DNA from: Leucobacter sp. PH1c
GTDB taxonomy: Bacteria > Actinomycetota > Actinomycetes > Actinomycetales > Microbacteriaceae
NCBI RefSeq assembly: GCF_000633415.1
Contig: NZ_AYMV01000028.1
Coordinates: 62,001-126,000 of the forward strand
DNA length: 64,000 nt
Direction: 5' to 3'
Positions within the stretch are counted from its first letter, which is position 1. Every line of letters starts with the position of its first letter. Under the pieces are notes generated by a model that did no database searches, was not told the origin of the DNA, and worked only from the letters and a program-made list of their open reading frames with translations. Made by a program: the position numbers and the translations under genes. Of this stretch, positions 41,746-50,215 are shown one piece after another.

Positions 41746-42993
41746 GTGCAGCAGCGGGAACTGGACGAAGTCGTCTCCCTCGTATCCGAGAGCACCGGCA
41801 GAAACGTCTCGCTCGACGACGTCGCGGGTCGCGTCGTGGCGTACAGCACGATCGTGCCGACCACGGATCGCGTGCGAATCGACGCCGTGCTCTCGAAGTC
41901 AGTGCCCTCCCACGCAAAGATCTGGGAATCGAAGCACGGCATCAGCACGCGCACGCGGCCCTTTACCGTGCCAGGCGATCCCGAGAACGGCCTGCTGCCC
42001 CGGATCTGCATCCCGCTGCTCGTGCGCGGGGTGCGCGTCGGCTACCTCTGGGTGCAGGCGAACAGCGCCGAGGACGCGTTGGAGCCACTGCTCGCCGAGC
42101 TGGAGCAGCGGCACAGCGAGACGGAGCGGCTCGCCGAACGGGTACTCCTCGCACTCGGCACGCCGAGCGGAATCGCCTCGGCGGCGAATCGGGACTTCCA
42201 GGATCTGGTGAGCGGGCAGGGCGACGTCGTCCATGAAGAGCTCGCCGAGCGCATGCGCCCCGATCACGACACGCACCTGATCGTATTCTCGAGCGCCGCG
42301 GCGCAGAAGAACGCTGAGACCCTTCCCGCACTGGCCTACGCGCACGCGCTGCAGGATGCTGCCCGGGCCGTCCACGCGGCGGCCTCTCCGCTCGAAGGCC
42401 CGGAGGTCGTCGGTTTCAGCACCGATCAGCACGGCGTGTTCCTCATTCCGAACCGGAGCCTCATCGAGCCGTTCGCCGAGCGACTGTCCATCGCCCTCGA
42501 GCTGCGCACCTCCGCGCGGCAGGAACGCGAGGTCGCCTACGGTGTGAGCGCGCCCATCAGCGAAGCCTCGGAGCTGCGCCCGGCCTACCGCCAGGCCGTC
42601 ACGGCGCTCCAGGCGTCCGTCGTCGACCCCGCGCTCACCACGCACCGCTTCGACCACGTGGGCATCTACCGGCTCCTCGCGCACGCGGTGACGGCGCATG
42701 TGCCCGAGCGGATCCAGCGCATCGCCAGCGCACCCGAGGGTGAGGAACGGCTGCGGATCTTGGAACGCGTCTACGACTCTCCCGGCACCATGCAGCGGGT
42801 CGCGGACGCACTGCACATGCACCGCACCAGCGTCTACAACCATCTCCAGCGCATCGCCGCGATTATCGATGCGGATCCGCTGGACCCGCTCGTGCGGCTT
42901 GAGCTCCATGCGGGACTCAAACTCCGCCGCTGGCTCGACCGGCCCCGCTTCGAAGCCCCGCTCGGCACCCGCTCGGCACCCCAGGTGTTCTGA
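41746..42993 (+). CDS. PucR-type transcriptional regulator
   Basis: 415 residues from GTG 41746, which has GAAAGGG eight bases upstream; an in-frame ATG at 41692 is the alternative but would add a tail unlike the family. The N-terminal half is a GAF-like sensor (ESTGRNVSLDDVAGRVVAYST, then ICIPLLVRGVRVGYLWV), the middle a CdaR/GGDEF-like domain (VAYGVSAPISEASELRPAYRQAVTAL), and the C-terminal PucR HTH reads RILERVYDSPGTMQRVADALHMHRTSVYNHLQRI. PucR-type proteins usually activate nearby catabolic genes in response to the substrate; here that is the divergent dehydrogenase/symporter unit. Confidence 0.9.
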   Translation: MQQRELDEVVSLVSESTGRNVSLDDVAGRVVAYSTIVPTTDRVRIDAVLSKSVPSHAKIWESKHGISTRTRPFTVPGDPENGLLPRICIPLLVRGVRVGYLWVQANSAEDALEPLLAELEQRHSETERLAERVLLALGTPSGIASAANRDFQDLVSGQGDVVHEELAERMRPDHDTHLIVFSSAAAQKNAETLPALAYAHALQDAARAVHAAASPLEGPEVVGFSTDQHGVFLIPNRSLIEPFAERLSIALELRTSARQEREVAYGVSAPISEASELRPAYRQAVTALQASVVDPALTTHRFDHVGIYRLLAHAVTAHVPERIQRIASAPEGEERLRILERVYDSPGTMQRVADALHMHRTSVYNHLQRIAAIIDADPLDPLVRLELHAGLKLRRWLDRPRFEAPLGTRSAPQVF

Positions 42994-43003
42994 GCTCCCT
43001 CCC

Positions 43004-44512
43004 CTACGCCCCGAGGCGGCGGTAGCGGTCGTGGCGGCGCAGCCGGCGGTGCTCCTCGTTCTGGAGTTGCAGGCCCGCGAGCTCCTGCGCGATCGCGTCG
43101 CCCATCCGGCGGCTGAAGGCCTCCGGCTCGTCCGCCGCGTCCGGGTGCTCCGCGATCACGCGGTCCACGATGCCGTGCGCGACGAGGTTGCCGGTCTCGA
43201 CGCCCTGCTGCGCCGCGAGCTCTGGCGCGTGCGCCGTGTCCCGGTGCACGATGGCCGAGGCCCCCTCGGGCGGGAGCGGCGAGAGCCAGGCGTGCTCCGC
43301 CGCGAGCGTGCGGTCCGCGGGGAGCAGCGCAAGCGCGCCGCCGCCCGTGCCCTCGCCGAGCAGGATCGAGAGCGTGGGCCCGCGGTGCTTCGCGAGGTCC
43401 GCGAGGCAGTGCGCGATCTCGGCGGCGAGCCCGCCCTCCTCGGCCGCCTGCGAGAGCGCGGCGCCGGGCGTGTCGATCACGGTGATGAGCGGCAGCTGGA
43501 GCTCGTCGGCGAGGCGCATCGCGCGGCGGGCGGCGCGCAGCGCCCCGGGGCCGAGCGGGGCGCGCGTGCGCTGGGAGCGCCGGTCCTGGCCCACGACGAC
43601 GGCGGGAACGCCGCCGAAGCGCGCGAGGCAGAGCGTGAGCCCGGGATCGCGCTCCCCCTGTCCCGTGCCCGAGAGCGGCACGACATCGGTCGCGGCCGTG
43701 CGGAGCAGCTCGCGGAGGCCGGGGCGGCGCGGATCGCGCGTGCGGGTGATCGAGGCCCAGGCGTCTGCGGACCCCTGCGCAAGCTCGTGCGCGGCGCCCG
43801 GCGTCTCCGCGAGCTCGACGAGCTCCTGATGCGTGGGCCGCTCGAGGAGCCGCAGCGTGCGGCTCACCACGTCGCGGAGCTCCCGCGCGGGGAGCACGCC
43901 GTCGATGAGCCCGAGGCGCGCGAGATTCTCCGCGGCCTGCACGCCCGAGGGGAACGCCTCCCCCGTGAGCGCCTCGTAGACGCGCGGGCCCAGGAAGCCG
44001 ACGAGCGCCCCGGGCTCCGCGACCGTGACCTGGCCGAGTGAGCCGAAGGAGGCGAGGGCTCCGCCCGTCGAGGGGTGGCGCAGGTAGACGAGATACGGCA
44101 AGCACGCCGCCTTGTGCGCGGCCACCGCGGCGGCGATCTTCACCATCGCGACGAAGGCGACCGTGCCCTCCTGCATCCGGGTGCCGCCCGATGCGGGCGA
44201 GGCCAGCACGGGAAGCCGCTCGGCCGTCGCCCGCTCCAGGGCGCGCACGAAGCGCTCGGCGGCCGCGGTGCCCACGGAGCCCGCGAGGAAGCGGAACTCA
44301 CAGGCGATGAGTGCGACGCGGCGCCCGTCGACGAGCGCCTCGCCCGTGAGGATCGACTCGTCGGCCCCGCTCCGCTCCGCGGCGGCCGCGAGCTCGGCGC
44401 GGTACGCATCGCCGAGCTCCGGCTGCTCGGGCGGGGTGTCCCAGCTGACGTAGCTTCCCGGATCCGCGATGAGCTCGATCAGCTCGCGCGCGGAGCGCCG
44501 CTCGGCGCTCAC
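43004..44512 (-). CDS. Fused acyl-CoA carboxyltransferase (AccD-AccA)
   Basis: 502-residue protein joining the beta (about 1-250) and alpha (about 260-490) carboxyltransferase halves in one chain, as in the accDA genes of Corynebacteriales. Beta half: ALVDGRRVALIACEFRFLAGSVG and PASGGTRMQEG; alpha half: LPLITVIDTPGA and GEGTGGGALALLPADRTLAAEHAWLSPLPPEGASAI. The Cys4 zinc finger of E. coli AccD is missing. It would transfer carboxyl from biotin to an acyl-CoA. GTG 44512 overlaps the CoA-transferase stop (GTGA), so it may act on the same acyl-CoA. Specificity for acetyl-CoA is not proven. Confidence 0.87.
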   Translation of the reverse strand: MSAERRSARELIELIADPGSYVSWDTPPEQPELGDAYRAELAAAAERSGADESILTGEALVDGRRVALIACEFRFLAGSVGTAAAERFVRALERATAERLPVLASPASGGTRMQEGTVAFVAMVKIAAAVAAHKAACLPYLVYLRHPSTGGALASFGSLGQVTVAEPGALVGFLGPRVYEALTGEAFPSGVQAAENLARLGLIDGVLPARELRDVVSRTLRLLERPTHQELVELAETPGAAHELAQGSADAWASITRTRDPRRPGLRELLRTAATDVVPLSGTGQGERDPGLTLCLARFGGVPAVVVGQDRRSQRTRAPLGPGALRAARRAMRLADELQLPLITVIDTPGAALSQAAEEGGLAAEIAHCLADLAKHRGPTLSILLGEGTGGGALALLPADRTLAAEHAWLSPLPPEGASAIVHRDTAHAPELAAQQGVETGNLVAHGIVDRVIAEHPDAADEPEAFSRRMGDAIAQELAGLQLQNEEHRRLRRHDRYRRLGA

Positions 44513-45759
44513 GCGCTCGCCCCCGTCGCTGCGGGCGCCCGGTCGGCGGGGGCTCGGTCGGCGGGCGCTCGGTCGGCGGTCTCCGCGAGCCAGGCGCGGA
44601 TCTCATCGCCGTGCTGGTCGAGCGTGGGCGGGGCGGTGTGCGCCGTGCGGGCGCGCTCCGTCTCGCCGTCGCCGTCGACATCGAAGAAGCGCAGCGCCGG
44701 CCCGGGCAGCGAGATCGCGCCGAGCGCGGCGTGGTCCACCTCGACGACGAGCCCCTGCGAGCGCACCTGATCCCACGCGTACACCTCGGGCAGGCTCCGC
44801 ACGCGGCCCGCGGGGATCCCCGCGGCCGCGAGCCGGGCGAGGAGCGGCTCCGTGTCGCTGTCCGCGAAGGCGGCCTCGACGGTGCGGATCGTCTCCGCGC
44901 GCGCGGCGACCCGCTCCGCGTTCGAGCCGAAGCCCGGAGCATCGGCGGCGATCCCGAACTCGGCGCAGAATGCCTGCCAGAGGCGCTCGCTGCCGACGCT
45001 CATCTGCACCGCGCCGTCGCGGCAGTGGAAGAGCCCGTAGGGTGCGATCGAGGGGTGGTGGTTACCCTGTGCGAGCGGCCGCTCGCCGGCGACCGTCGCG
45101 CGCGTGCCCTGGAACGCGTGGACGCCGATCACCGAGGAGAGCAGCGAGGTGCGCACCACGCGGCCGACGCCCGTGCGGGCCCGCTCGACGAGGGCGGCGA
45201 GCACGCCGACGACGCCGTGGATCCCGCCGAGCAGGTCGGCGATCGGCGTGCCGACCCGCTGCGGGTCGTCGGGGCGGGAGCCCGTGAGCGACATGAGTCC
45301 GGCCTCCCCCTGCACGATCTGGTCGTACCCCGCGCGGCCGCCCTCGGGGCCGTCGTGCCCGAAGCCCGTGATGGAGAGCTGCACGAGGCGCGGGTTGAGC
45401 GCTGCAAGGCGGGCGGTGGAGAAGCCGAGGCGGTCCATCACCCCGGTGCGGAAGTTCTCGATGAGCACGTCGGCGCGGGCGAGGAGCTCGGTGAGCACGG
45501 CGCGGCCGTCGTCGCTCTTCAGGTCGAGGGCGATCGATTCCTTGTTGCGGTTGCAGGAGAGGAAGTAGGTGGAGTAGTCGGCGCCGTCGGCGCCCGTCAC
45601 GAAGGGCGGCCCCCAGGAGCGCGTATCGTCGCCGCCGGCCGGCGCCTCCACCTTGATGACCCGTGCGCCGAGGTCCCCCAGCATCTGCCCGGCGTGCGGG
45701 CCCGCGAGCGCGCGCGACAGATCCACCACGAGCATCCCATCCAACGATCCCTGGTTCAT
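44509..45759 (-). CDS. CaiB/BaiF-type (family III) CoA transferase
   Basis: 416-residue enzyme moving CoA between acyl donors and acceptors. Family markers: VVDLSRALAGPHAGQMLGDLGARVIKVE with the conserved Asp about 13, NRNKESIALDLK, and GYDQIVQGEAGLMSLTG, in which Asp is the catalytic nucleophile. The C-terminus carries three near-copies of DRAPA. Overlaps the downstream carboxyltransferase start; upstream M20 hydrolase stop is 34 bases away. Substrate unknown, perhaps a dicarboxylic or hydroxy acid activated before carboxylation or decarboxylation. Confidence 0.9.
   Translation of the reverse strand: MNQGSLDGMLVVDLSRALAGPHAGQMLGDLGARVIKVEAPAGGDDTRSWGPPFVTGADGADYSTYFLSCNRNKESIALDLKSDDGRAVLTELLARADVLIENFRTGVMDRLGFSTARLAALNPRLVQLSITGFGHDGPEGGRAGYDQIVQGEAGLMSLTGSRPDDPQRVGTPIADLLGGIHGVVGVLAALVERARTGVGRVVRTSLLSSVIGVHAFQGTRATVAGERPLAQGNHHPSIAPYGLFHCRDGAVQMSVGSERLWQAFCAEFGIAADAPGFGSNAERVAARAETIRTVEAAFADSDTEPLLARLAAAGIPAGRVRSLPEVYAWDQVRSQGLVVEVDHAALGAISLPGPALRFFDVDGDGETERARTAHTAPPTLDQHGDEIRAWLAETADRAPADRAPADRAPAATGASA
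44541..44585 (-). repeat. 15-bp tandem repeat at the CoA transferase C-terminus
   Basis: Three units starting at 44541, 44556 and 44571 (GGTCGGCGGGCGCTC) encode the ADRAP repeat in the tail of the CoA transferase. In-frame, so copy-number change would only alter tail length. Confidence 0.75.
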
Positions 45760-45793
45760 AGCTCCGACCCTTCCTTCCTGCTGACGATGTCGA

Positions 45794-47008
45794 TCACGCG
45801 CGGGGCGCGAGGTAGTGCCCGATGGCGGCGACGGCCGCGCTCACTCCCGTGCTGAGCGTCGGCTCGAGGTCGGGGAGGAAGTGGGGCGAGTGATTCACCG
45901 GCGGATCGACCGTGCCCTCGGCGAAGCCGCCGAAGAACCAGTAGACGCCGGGCACCCCGATGCTGTCGGGCAGGGTGCCGAAGTCCTCGGACCCCATGGC
46001 GGGCGGGATCCGCAGCACGTTCCCCGCGCCGAGCTCGCGTTCGAGCACGGCGCGCACGGCCTCCGACTCCCGCTCGTCGTTCGTGAGCTGCGGGAAGCGG
46101 TAGATCTCCTCGATCGTGGGCCGCGGGGCACCCGAGGCCTCGGCCTCGGCGTTGACGATCCGCGTGATCGCGCCGAGCACGTGCGCGCGGATGTCCGTGC
46201 CGAGGGTGCGGATGTTCAGGGTGAACTCGGCCGCCGCGGGGATGATGTTCTCCTTCAGCCCAGCGTGGAAGGTGCCGCAGGTGACCACGGCGGGCGACTG
46301 CGGCGGCAGCTCGCGCGAGACGATCGTCTGCAGCCGGGTGACCATGTGGGCGCCGAGCACGATGGGATCGATCGAGTCCTGCGGCTGCGAGCCGTGCGAC
46401 TGCTTGCCGTGCACGGTGATGCGCAGTGCGTCGGCCATCGCCATCGCGGGGCCCGTCGCGAGGGCGACGCTGCCCGCGGGGGCCGCGGGGAAGACGTGCT
46501 GCCCGAGCACGACGGTGGGGCGGGGCGCGCGCTCCCAGATCCCGTCGGCGACCATCGCGGCGGCCCCCGCGGCGGTCTCCTCCCCCGGCTGGAACACCCA
46601 GACGACGGTGCCGCTCCACTCCCCCGGCTGGCGGGCGAGGAGCGCGGCTGCGGCGAGCGCCGCGGCGACGTGCGTGTCGTGCCCGCAGCCGTGCATCACG
46701 GGCACGACGGTGCCGTCGTCGAGGGTGCCCGTCGCGGTCGAGCCGTAGTCGGCGCCCGTGTCCTCCTGGATGGGCAGGCCGTCGGTGTCGGCACGGAAGC
46801 CGACGACGGGCCCGTCGCCGTTGCGGAGGATCCCGACGACGCCCGTGCCGCCGCAGCGGAAGTGCTCGATGCCGAGCTCGGCGAGGCGGGCCTCGATGAA
46901 CTCCGCCGTGCGGTGCTCCTGCATCGACAGTTCGGGGGTGCGGTGCAGGTGGCGGTAGCTCTCGTGGAGGTGCTCGCGCTCTGCGGCGGTGAGGTGGGTG
47001 GTCAGCAT
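45794..47008 (-). CDS. M20 family amidohydrolase
   Basis: 404-residue metallopeptidase-fold hydrolase of the M20D type (hippurate hydrolase/IAA-amino-acid hydrolase/HipO-like). Metal ligands are visible in HGCGHDTHVAA, QPGEETAAGA and GSEDFG; the dimerisation lid includes HGKQSHGSQPQDSIDPI. It removes an acyl or amide group from an N-acylated amino acid or similar compound in the cytoplasm. The adjacent two-protein membrane system probably transports its substrate. It lies in a gene string running from the DUF5058 gene to the carboxyltransferase. Confidence 0.93.
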   Translation of the reverse strand: MLTTHLTAAEREHLHESYRHLHRTPELSMQEHRTAEFIEARLAELGIEHFRCGGTGVVGILRNGDGPVVGFRADTDGLPIQEDTGADYGSTATGTLDDGTVVPVMHGCGHDTHVAAALAAAALLARQPGEWSGTVVWVFQPGEETAAGAAAMVADGIWERAPRPTVVLGQHVFPAAPAGSVALATGPAMAMADALRITVHGKQSHGSQPQDSIDPIVLGAHMVTRLQTIVSRELPPQSPAVVTCGTFHAGLKENIIPAAAEFTLNIRTLGTDIRAHVLGAITRIVNAEAEASGAPRPTIEEIYRFPQLTNDERESEAVRAVLERELGAGNVLRIPPAMGSEDFGTLPDSIGVPGVYWFFGGFAEGTVDPPVNHSPHFLPDLEPTLSTGVSAAVAAIGHYLAPRA

Positions 47009-47039
47009 GGTGCGGTCCTTTCGATGGCGCGACGCCGCG

Positions 47040-47762
47040 CTAGTTGACGAGGGCCTCGTCCTCGGCCGGCGGGGTGCTCGCGCGGTCCCGGATTACGAGC
47101 GAGAGGACGATGGAGAGCAGCACGACGATCGCGGTCGCGAACATGCCGAGCGCGGGGGCGACGGGGACCACGACGAACTGCATGAGGAGCGCCAGGGCGA
47201 TCGCGATGATCGTGGGGCGCAGCTGCTTCATCGAGACGATGGCCTGCACGAGCACGGCGCCCATGAGCGAGGGGAGGATGTAGAGTCGCGCCACCTCGAT
47301 GAGCTCCGCGGGGATCACGGAGACGAGCCAGCTGCCGAGCACGCCGACGAAGAGGAGCAGGCTGACGAGGTGCACCGTCGCCGCGCCGCAGATCGCCATG
47401 ACCGAGGCGAGGTCGCCGCGGCGGGATCCGGGCTTCGCGCCGATGCTCGACTGCGCGACGATCGCTGCGGGCAGCAGCTTGTTCGAGATGTTGCCGATCA
47501 TGAAGGCCTGGTACATCGCGGCCGAGCCGAGGATCGGGTAGTAGGTGACGGGCTCGACGATCCAGAACACGCCGAAAGTCGCGGCCACCGCGACGAACGC
47601 GGTGAGCACCATGGGCCAGCTGAGCTCGAGGTCGGTGAAGAAGAACAGGTAGAAGGGGCCGGCGAGCGAGAGCAGCAGGCCGAGGACCATCGTCGCCGAG
47701 CCGTAACGGCTCGTCTGGCGATCGAATCGGTCCATCGCGGCGTCGGCGGTGGTGAGTTCCAT
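47040..47762 (-). CDS. Hydrophobic membrane protein, partner of DUF5058 protein
   Basis: 240 residues with about six to seven membrane helices; no recognised superfamily motif. Cytoplasmic-looking loop SIGAKPGSRRGDLAS between helices 3 and 4. ATG 47762 has AGGAG nine bases upstream and lies 18 bases after the DUF5058 stop; the M20 hydrolase start is 31 bases downstream. Position suggests a two-subunit permease with the DUF5058 protein for the substrate of the M20 enzyme. This is inference from context. Confidence 0.7.
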   Translation of the reverse strand: MELTTADAAMDRFDRQTSRYGSATMVLGLLLSLAGPFYLFFFTDLELSWPMVLTAFVAVAATFGVFWIVEPVTYYPILGSAAMYQAFMIGNISNKLLPAAIVAQSSIGAKPGSRRGDLASVMAICGAATVHLVSLLLFVGVLGSWLVSVIPAELIEVARLYILPSLMGAVLVQAIVSMKQLRPTIIAIALALLMQFVVVPVAPALGMFATAIVVLLSIVLSLVIRDRASTPPAEDEALVN

Positions 47763-47780
47763 GGCGATGCTCCTGAGTGC

Positions 47781-48536
47781 TTAGGCGGCGACGGGGGTGT
47801 GGAGGAGGAAGGCGACGAAGAGGGCGACGAGGATCGAGAAGCCGAGCGCCCACTCCTTCAGCCACTTGAGCTGCAGCAGCTTCGCGATGAGCAGGCAGAG
47901 CGCCATCACCCCGGCCGAGATGAGCACAAGGAGCAGGTGCAGGGACGACTTGCCCGTCTCCGCGACGGCGAGCATCGAGAAGGCGCCGAGCAGCGCGGCG
48001 GCGGGGATGAGCGCCATGACGGCGGGGTTGCGCTTGCCGAGGGTCTGCGAGCCGCGCTTCAGGATCGGGGTGAGGAGCAGCGTGCAGAGCATCCACATGC
48101 CGCCCGAGAGGCTCATCGCCATGAAGGCGACGGCGAACACCTGCTGGGTGTAGCTGTCCGCGCCGAGCTCGGCGCCCATGCTCGTCGCGGCGATCCCGGC
48201 GGAGGCCGTCTCGGTCGCGGCCGAGCCGATGAGCCCGATCCGCACGAGCACGGCGGGGGTGCCGAAGAGCGCGAGCAGCGCGATCGCGACGAGCACGACG
48301 GCGAGCGAGGGCCCGATCGACGCGACCGCGCCGGCCCGGTACGACTCGCGGATCTCCTTGAGCGGCATGTCAATCCCCGCGGCCGCCGTGCGGGCGGCGC
48401 GGATGTAAAGGAAGGTCTGGACGAAGATCACCCCGAAGACCCCGAGGGCGAACACCCAGAGGATCGGCGAGTTCGCGATCGCCCAGATGTCGGTGGATCC
48501 GGGGTCCGCAAATCGGTACGGCGCAGCTGTCGGCAT
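47781..48536 (-). CDS. DUF5058-like membrane protein
   Basis: 251 residues, six to seven helices. The N-terminal IANSPILWVFALGVFGVIFVQTFLYIRAAR and the following RESYRAGAVASIGPSLAVV resemble DUF5058 proteins, which are small integral membrane proteins of unknown role. A GAELGADSYTQQVFAVAFMAMSLSGG segment in the middle looks conserved. ATG 48536 has AAAGGAG seven bases upstream. First gene of the unit, divergent from the amidase gene 215 bases away. Confidence 0.65.
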   Translation of the reverse strand: MPTAAPYRFADPGSTDIWAIANSPILWVFALGVFGVIFVQTFLYIRAARTAAAGIDMPLKEIRESYRAGAVASIGPSLAVVLVAIALLALFGTPAVLVRIGLIGSAATETASAGIAATSMGAELGADSYTQQVFAVAFMAMSLSGGMWMLCTLLLTPILKRGSQTLGKRNPAVMALIPAAALLGAFSMLAVAETGKSSLHLLLVLISAGVMALCLLIAKLLQLKWLKEWALGFSILVALFVAFLLHTPVAA

Positions 48537-48751
48537 GTTGTGCTCCTTTGCATCTCATGCGATCAAGACGAGAAATCTTCCGATCACCCTGCGGGAGAAG
48601 CCTGCCCGCCGACAAGAGCCTGGGCGAATCGGCCACGGATGTGGCGAGTCCCCCCGTTCCGGCGGTTTCCCGGCTTTCCGCTTCGTGGGCGGTGCGAGTT
48701 CCGGCAGGGTGGGGGCATCCGCATTTCAACGGCGAAAGGCACCCGATACCG

Positions 48752-50167
48752 ATGGACATCCAGAACCTGAGCGCGGTCGAGGTCACCCACCTCATCCGCC
48801 GCCGCGATCTCTCCGCCCGGGAGGCGCTTGCGAGCCACATCACCGCGATCGAGCAGCGCAACGCGCCCGTGAACGCCGTGATCACGACCGATTTCGAGCG
48901 GGCTACCGAGCTCGCGGCCGCGGCCGACGAGCGCACCGCGCGCGGGGAGCCGACGGGGATCCTGCACGGCCTCCCGATGACACACAAGGACACCTTCAAC
49001 ACGGCCGGCCTGCGCTCCACGCAGGGCTCCCTCGCGCTCGAGCACCACACCCCCGAGCGCGACGATCTGCAGATCGCGCGGCTCTCGGCAGCGGGGGCGA
49101 TCCGCACGGGGAAGACGAACGTGCCCGAGTTCGGCGCGGGATCGCACACCTTCAACGATCTGTTCGGCACGACCACGAACCCCTACGCGCCGGATCGCTC
49201 GGCGGGCGGTTCCTCGGGCGGCGTCGCCGCGGTCGTGGCGTCGCGCATCCAGGCGTTCGGCGACGGCTCGGACATGGGCGGTTCCCTCCGCATCCCGGCG
49301 TCGTTCTGCAACGTCTACGGGCTGCGCCCCTCCTACGGGGTGATCCCGATGGAGGGCGCGACGAACGCCTACACCTGGCTCGCGCGCTCCGGCCCGATGG
49401 CGCGCAGCGTGGAGGACCTGGCGCTCTTCATGCGCGCGAGCACGGGGCCGACGGCGCTGCCGAACCCGAGCCCACTTACGCCGTCAGACTTCGGCACGCC
49501 GCTCCCCGATCTGCGCGGGGTGCGCATCGGCTACAGCTTCGACTTCGGGATCGGCATGCCCGTCGAGCCCGAGATCGTCGACGTGCTGCGCGGACAGCTG
49601 CGCGTGTTCGAGGAGGCCGGCGCGATCCTCGAGGAGGCGAGCATCGACTTCTCAGACGCCGACGAGGTCTTCCAGGTGACCCGCGCCTACGATTTCGCGA
49701 CCGGGATCGGGCCGCTCCTCGCCGAGCACCGCGACGTGATCAAGCCCGAGGTGATCTGGAACGTGGAGACCGGGCAGCGGCTGAGCGCCGCCGAGCTCAT
49801 CTCGGCGCAGGCCGCCCGGACCCGGCTGGAGGCCGCCGTGCAGGCGTTCTTCTCGCGCTTCGACGCCTTCCTCAGCCCCGCGGCGCAGGTGCTCCCGTTC
49901 GATGCGAGCTGGCGCTGGCCCGAGACGATCGCGGGCGTCGCGGCCGAGACCTACCTCGACTGGATGCGCTCCGCGTGCGTGCTGTCGGCGACGAGCCTGC
50001 CCGTGCTCGCGATGCCCGGCGGCTTCACCTCCGCGGGCCTTCCCGTCGGGTGGCAGCTCGCCGCGAATCACTACCGCGACCCGCAGCTGCTGCAGTGGGC
50101 GGCCGCGTACGAGCAGGCCACGGGCTTCGCGAAGCTCCGCCCCGAGGACGTCGCGCAGCGTCGCTAG
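48752..50167 (+). CDS. Amidase-signature family hydrolase
   Basis: 471-residue serine amidase. The Ser-cisSer-Lys triad is complete: Lys79 (MTHKDTF), Ser154 (AGGSSGG) and Ser178 (DMGGSLRIPA). The C-terminal VLAMPGGFTSAGLPVGWQL is also typical. It hydrolyses an amide, perhaps of the same compound class handled by the divergent M20 operon. Start ATG 48752 fits the family; the long upstream ORF extension (from 48548) is non-coding in character and includes the promoter of the opposite unit. GAAAGG is 12 bases upstream, rather far. Confidence 0.92.
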   Translation: MDIQNLSAVEVTHLIRRRDLSAREALASHITAIEQRNAPVNAVITTDFERATELAAAADERTARGEPTGILHGLPMTHKDTFNTAGLRSTQGSLALEHHTPERDDLQIARLSAAGAIRTGKTNVPEFGAGSHTFNDLFGTTTNPYAPDRSAGGSSGGVAAVVASRIQAFGDGSDMGGSLRIPASFCNVYGLRPSYGVIPMEGATNAYTWLARSGPMARSVEDLALFMRASTGPTALPNPSPLTPSDFGTPLPDLRGVRIGYSFDFGIGMPVEPEIVDVLRGQLRVFEEAGAILEEASIDFSDADEVFQVTRAYDFATGIGPLLAEHRDVIKPEVIWNVETGQRLSAAELISAQAARTRLEAAVQAFFSRFDAFLSPAAQVLPFDASWRWPETIAGVAAETYLDWMRSACVLSATSLPVLAMPGGFTSAGLPVGWQLAANHYRDPQLLQWAAAYEQATGFAKLRPEDVAQRR

Positions 50168-50215
50168 ACTACTGCTGCTCGGATCCGAGCACGACCGGTC
50201 GAGGAGGACTGCGAG

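Noticed and set aside
41692-42993. ATG 41692 as start of the PucR-type regulator
   Set aside because: It would add 18 residues unlike the family, and GTG 41746 has a proper GAAAGGG ribosome site.
46989-48770. A 593-codon plus-strand open frame rich in Glu, Arg and His
   Set aside because: Antisense shadow of the two membrane-protein genes, whose hydrophobic helices and ribosome sites are clear.
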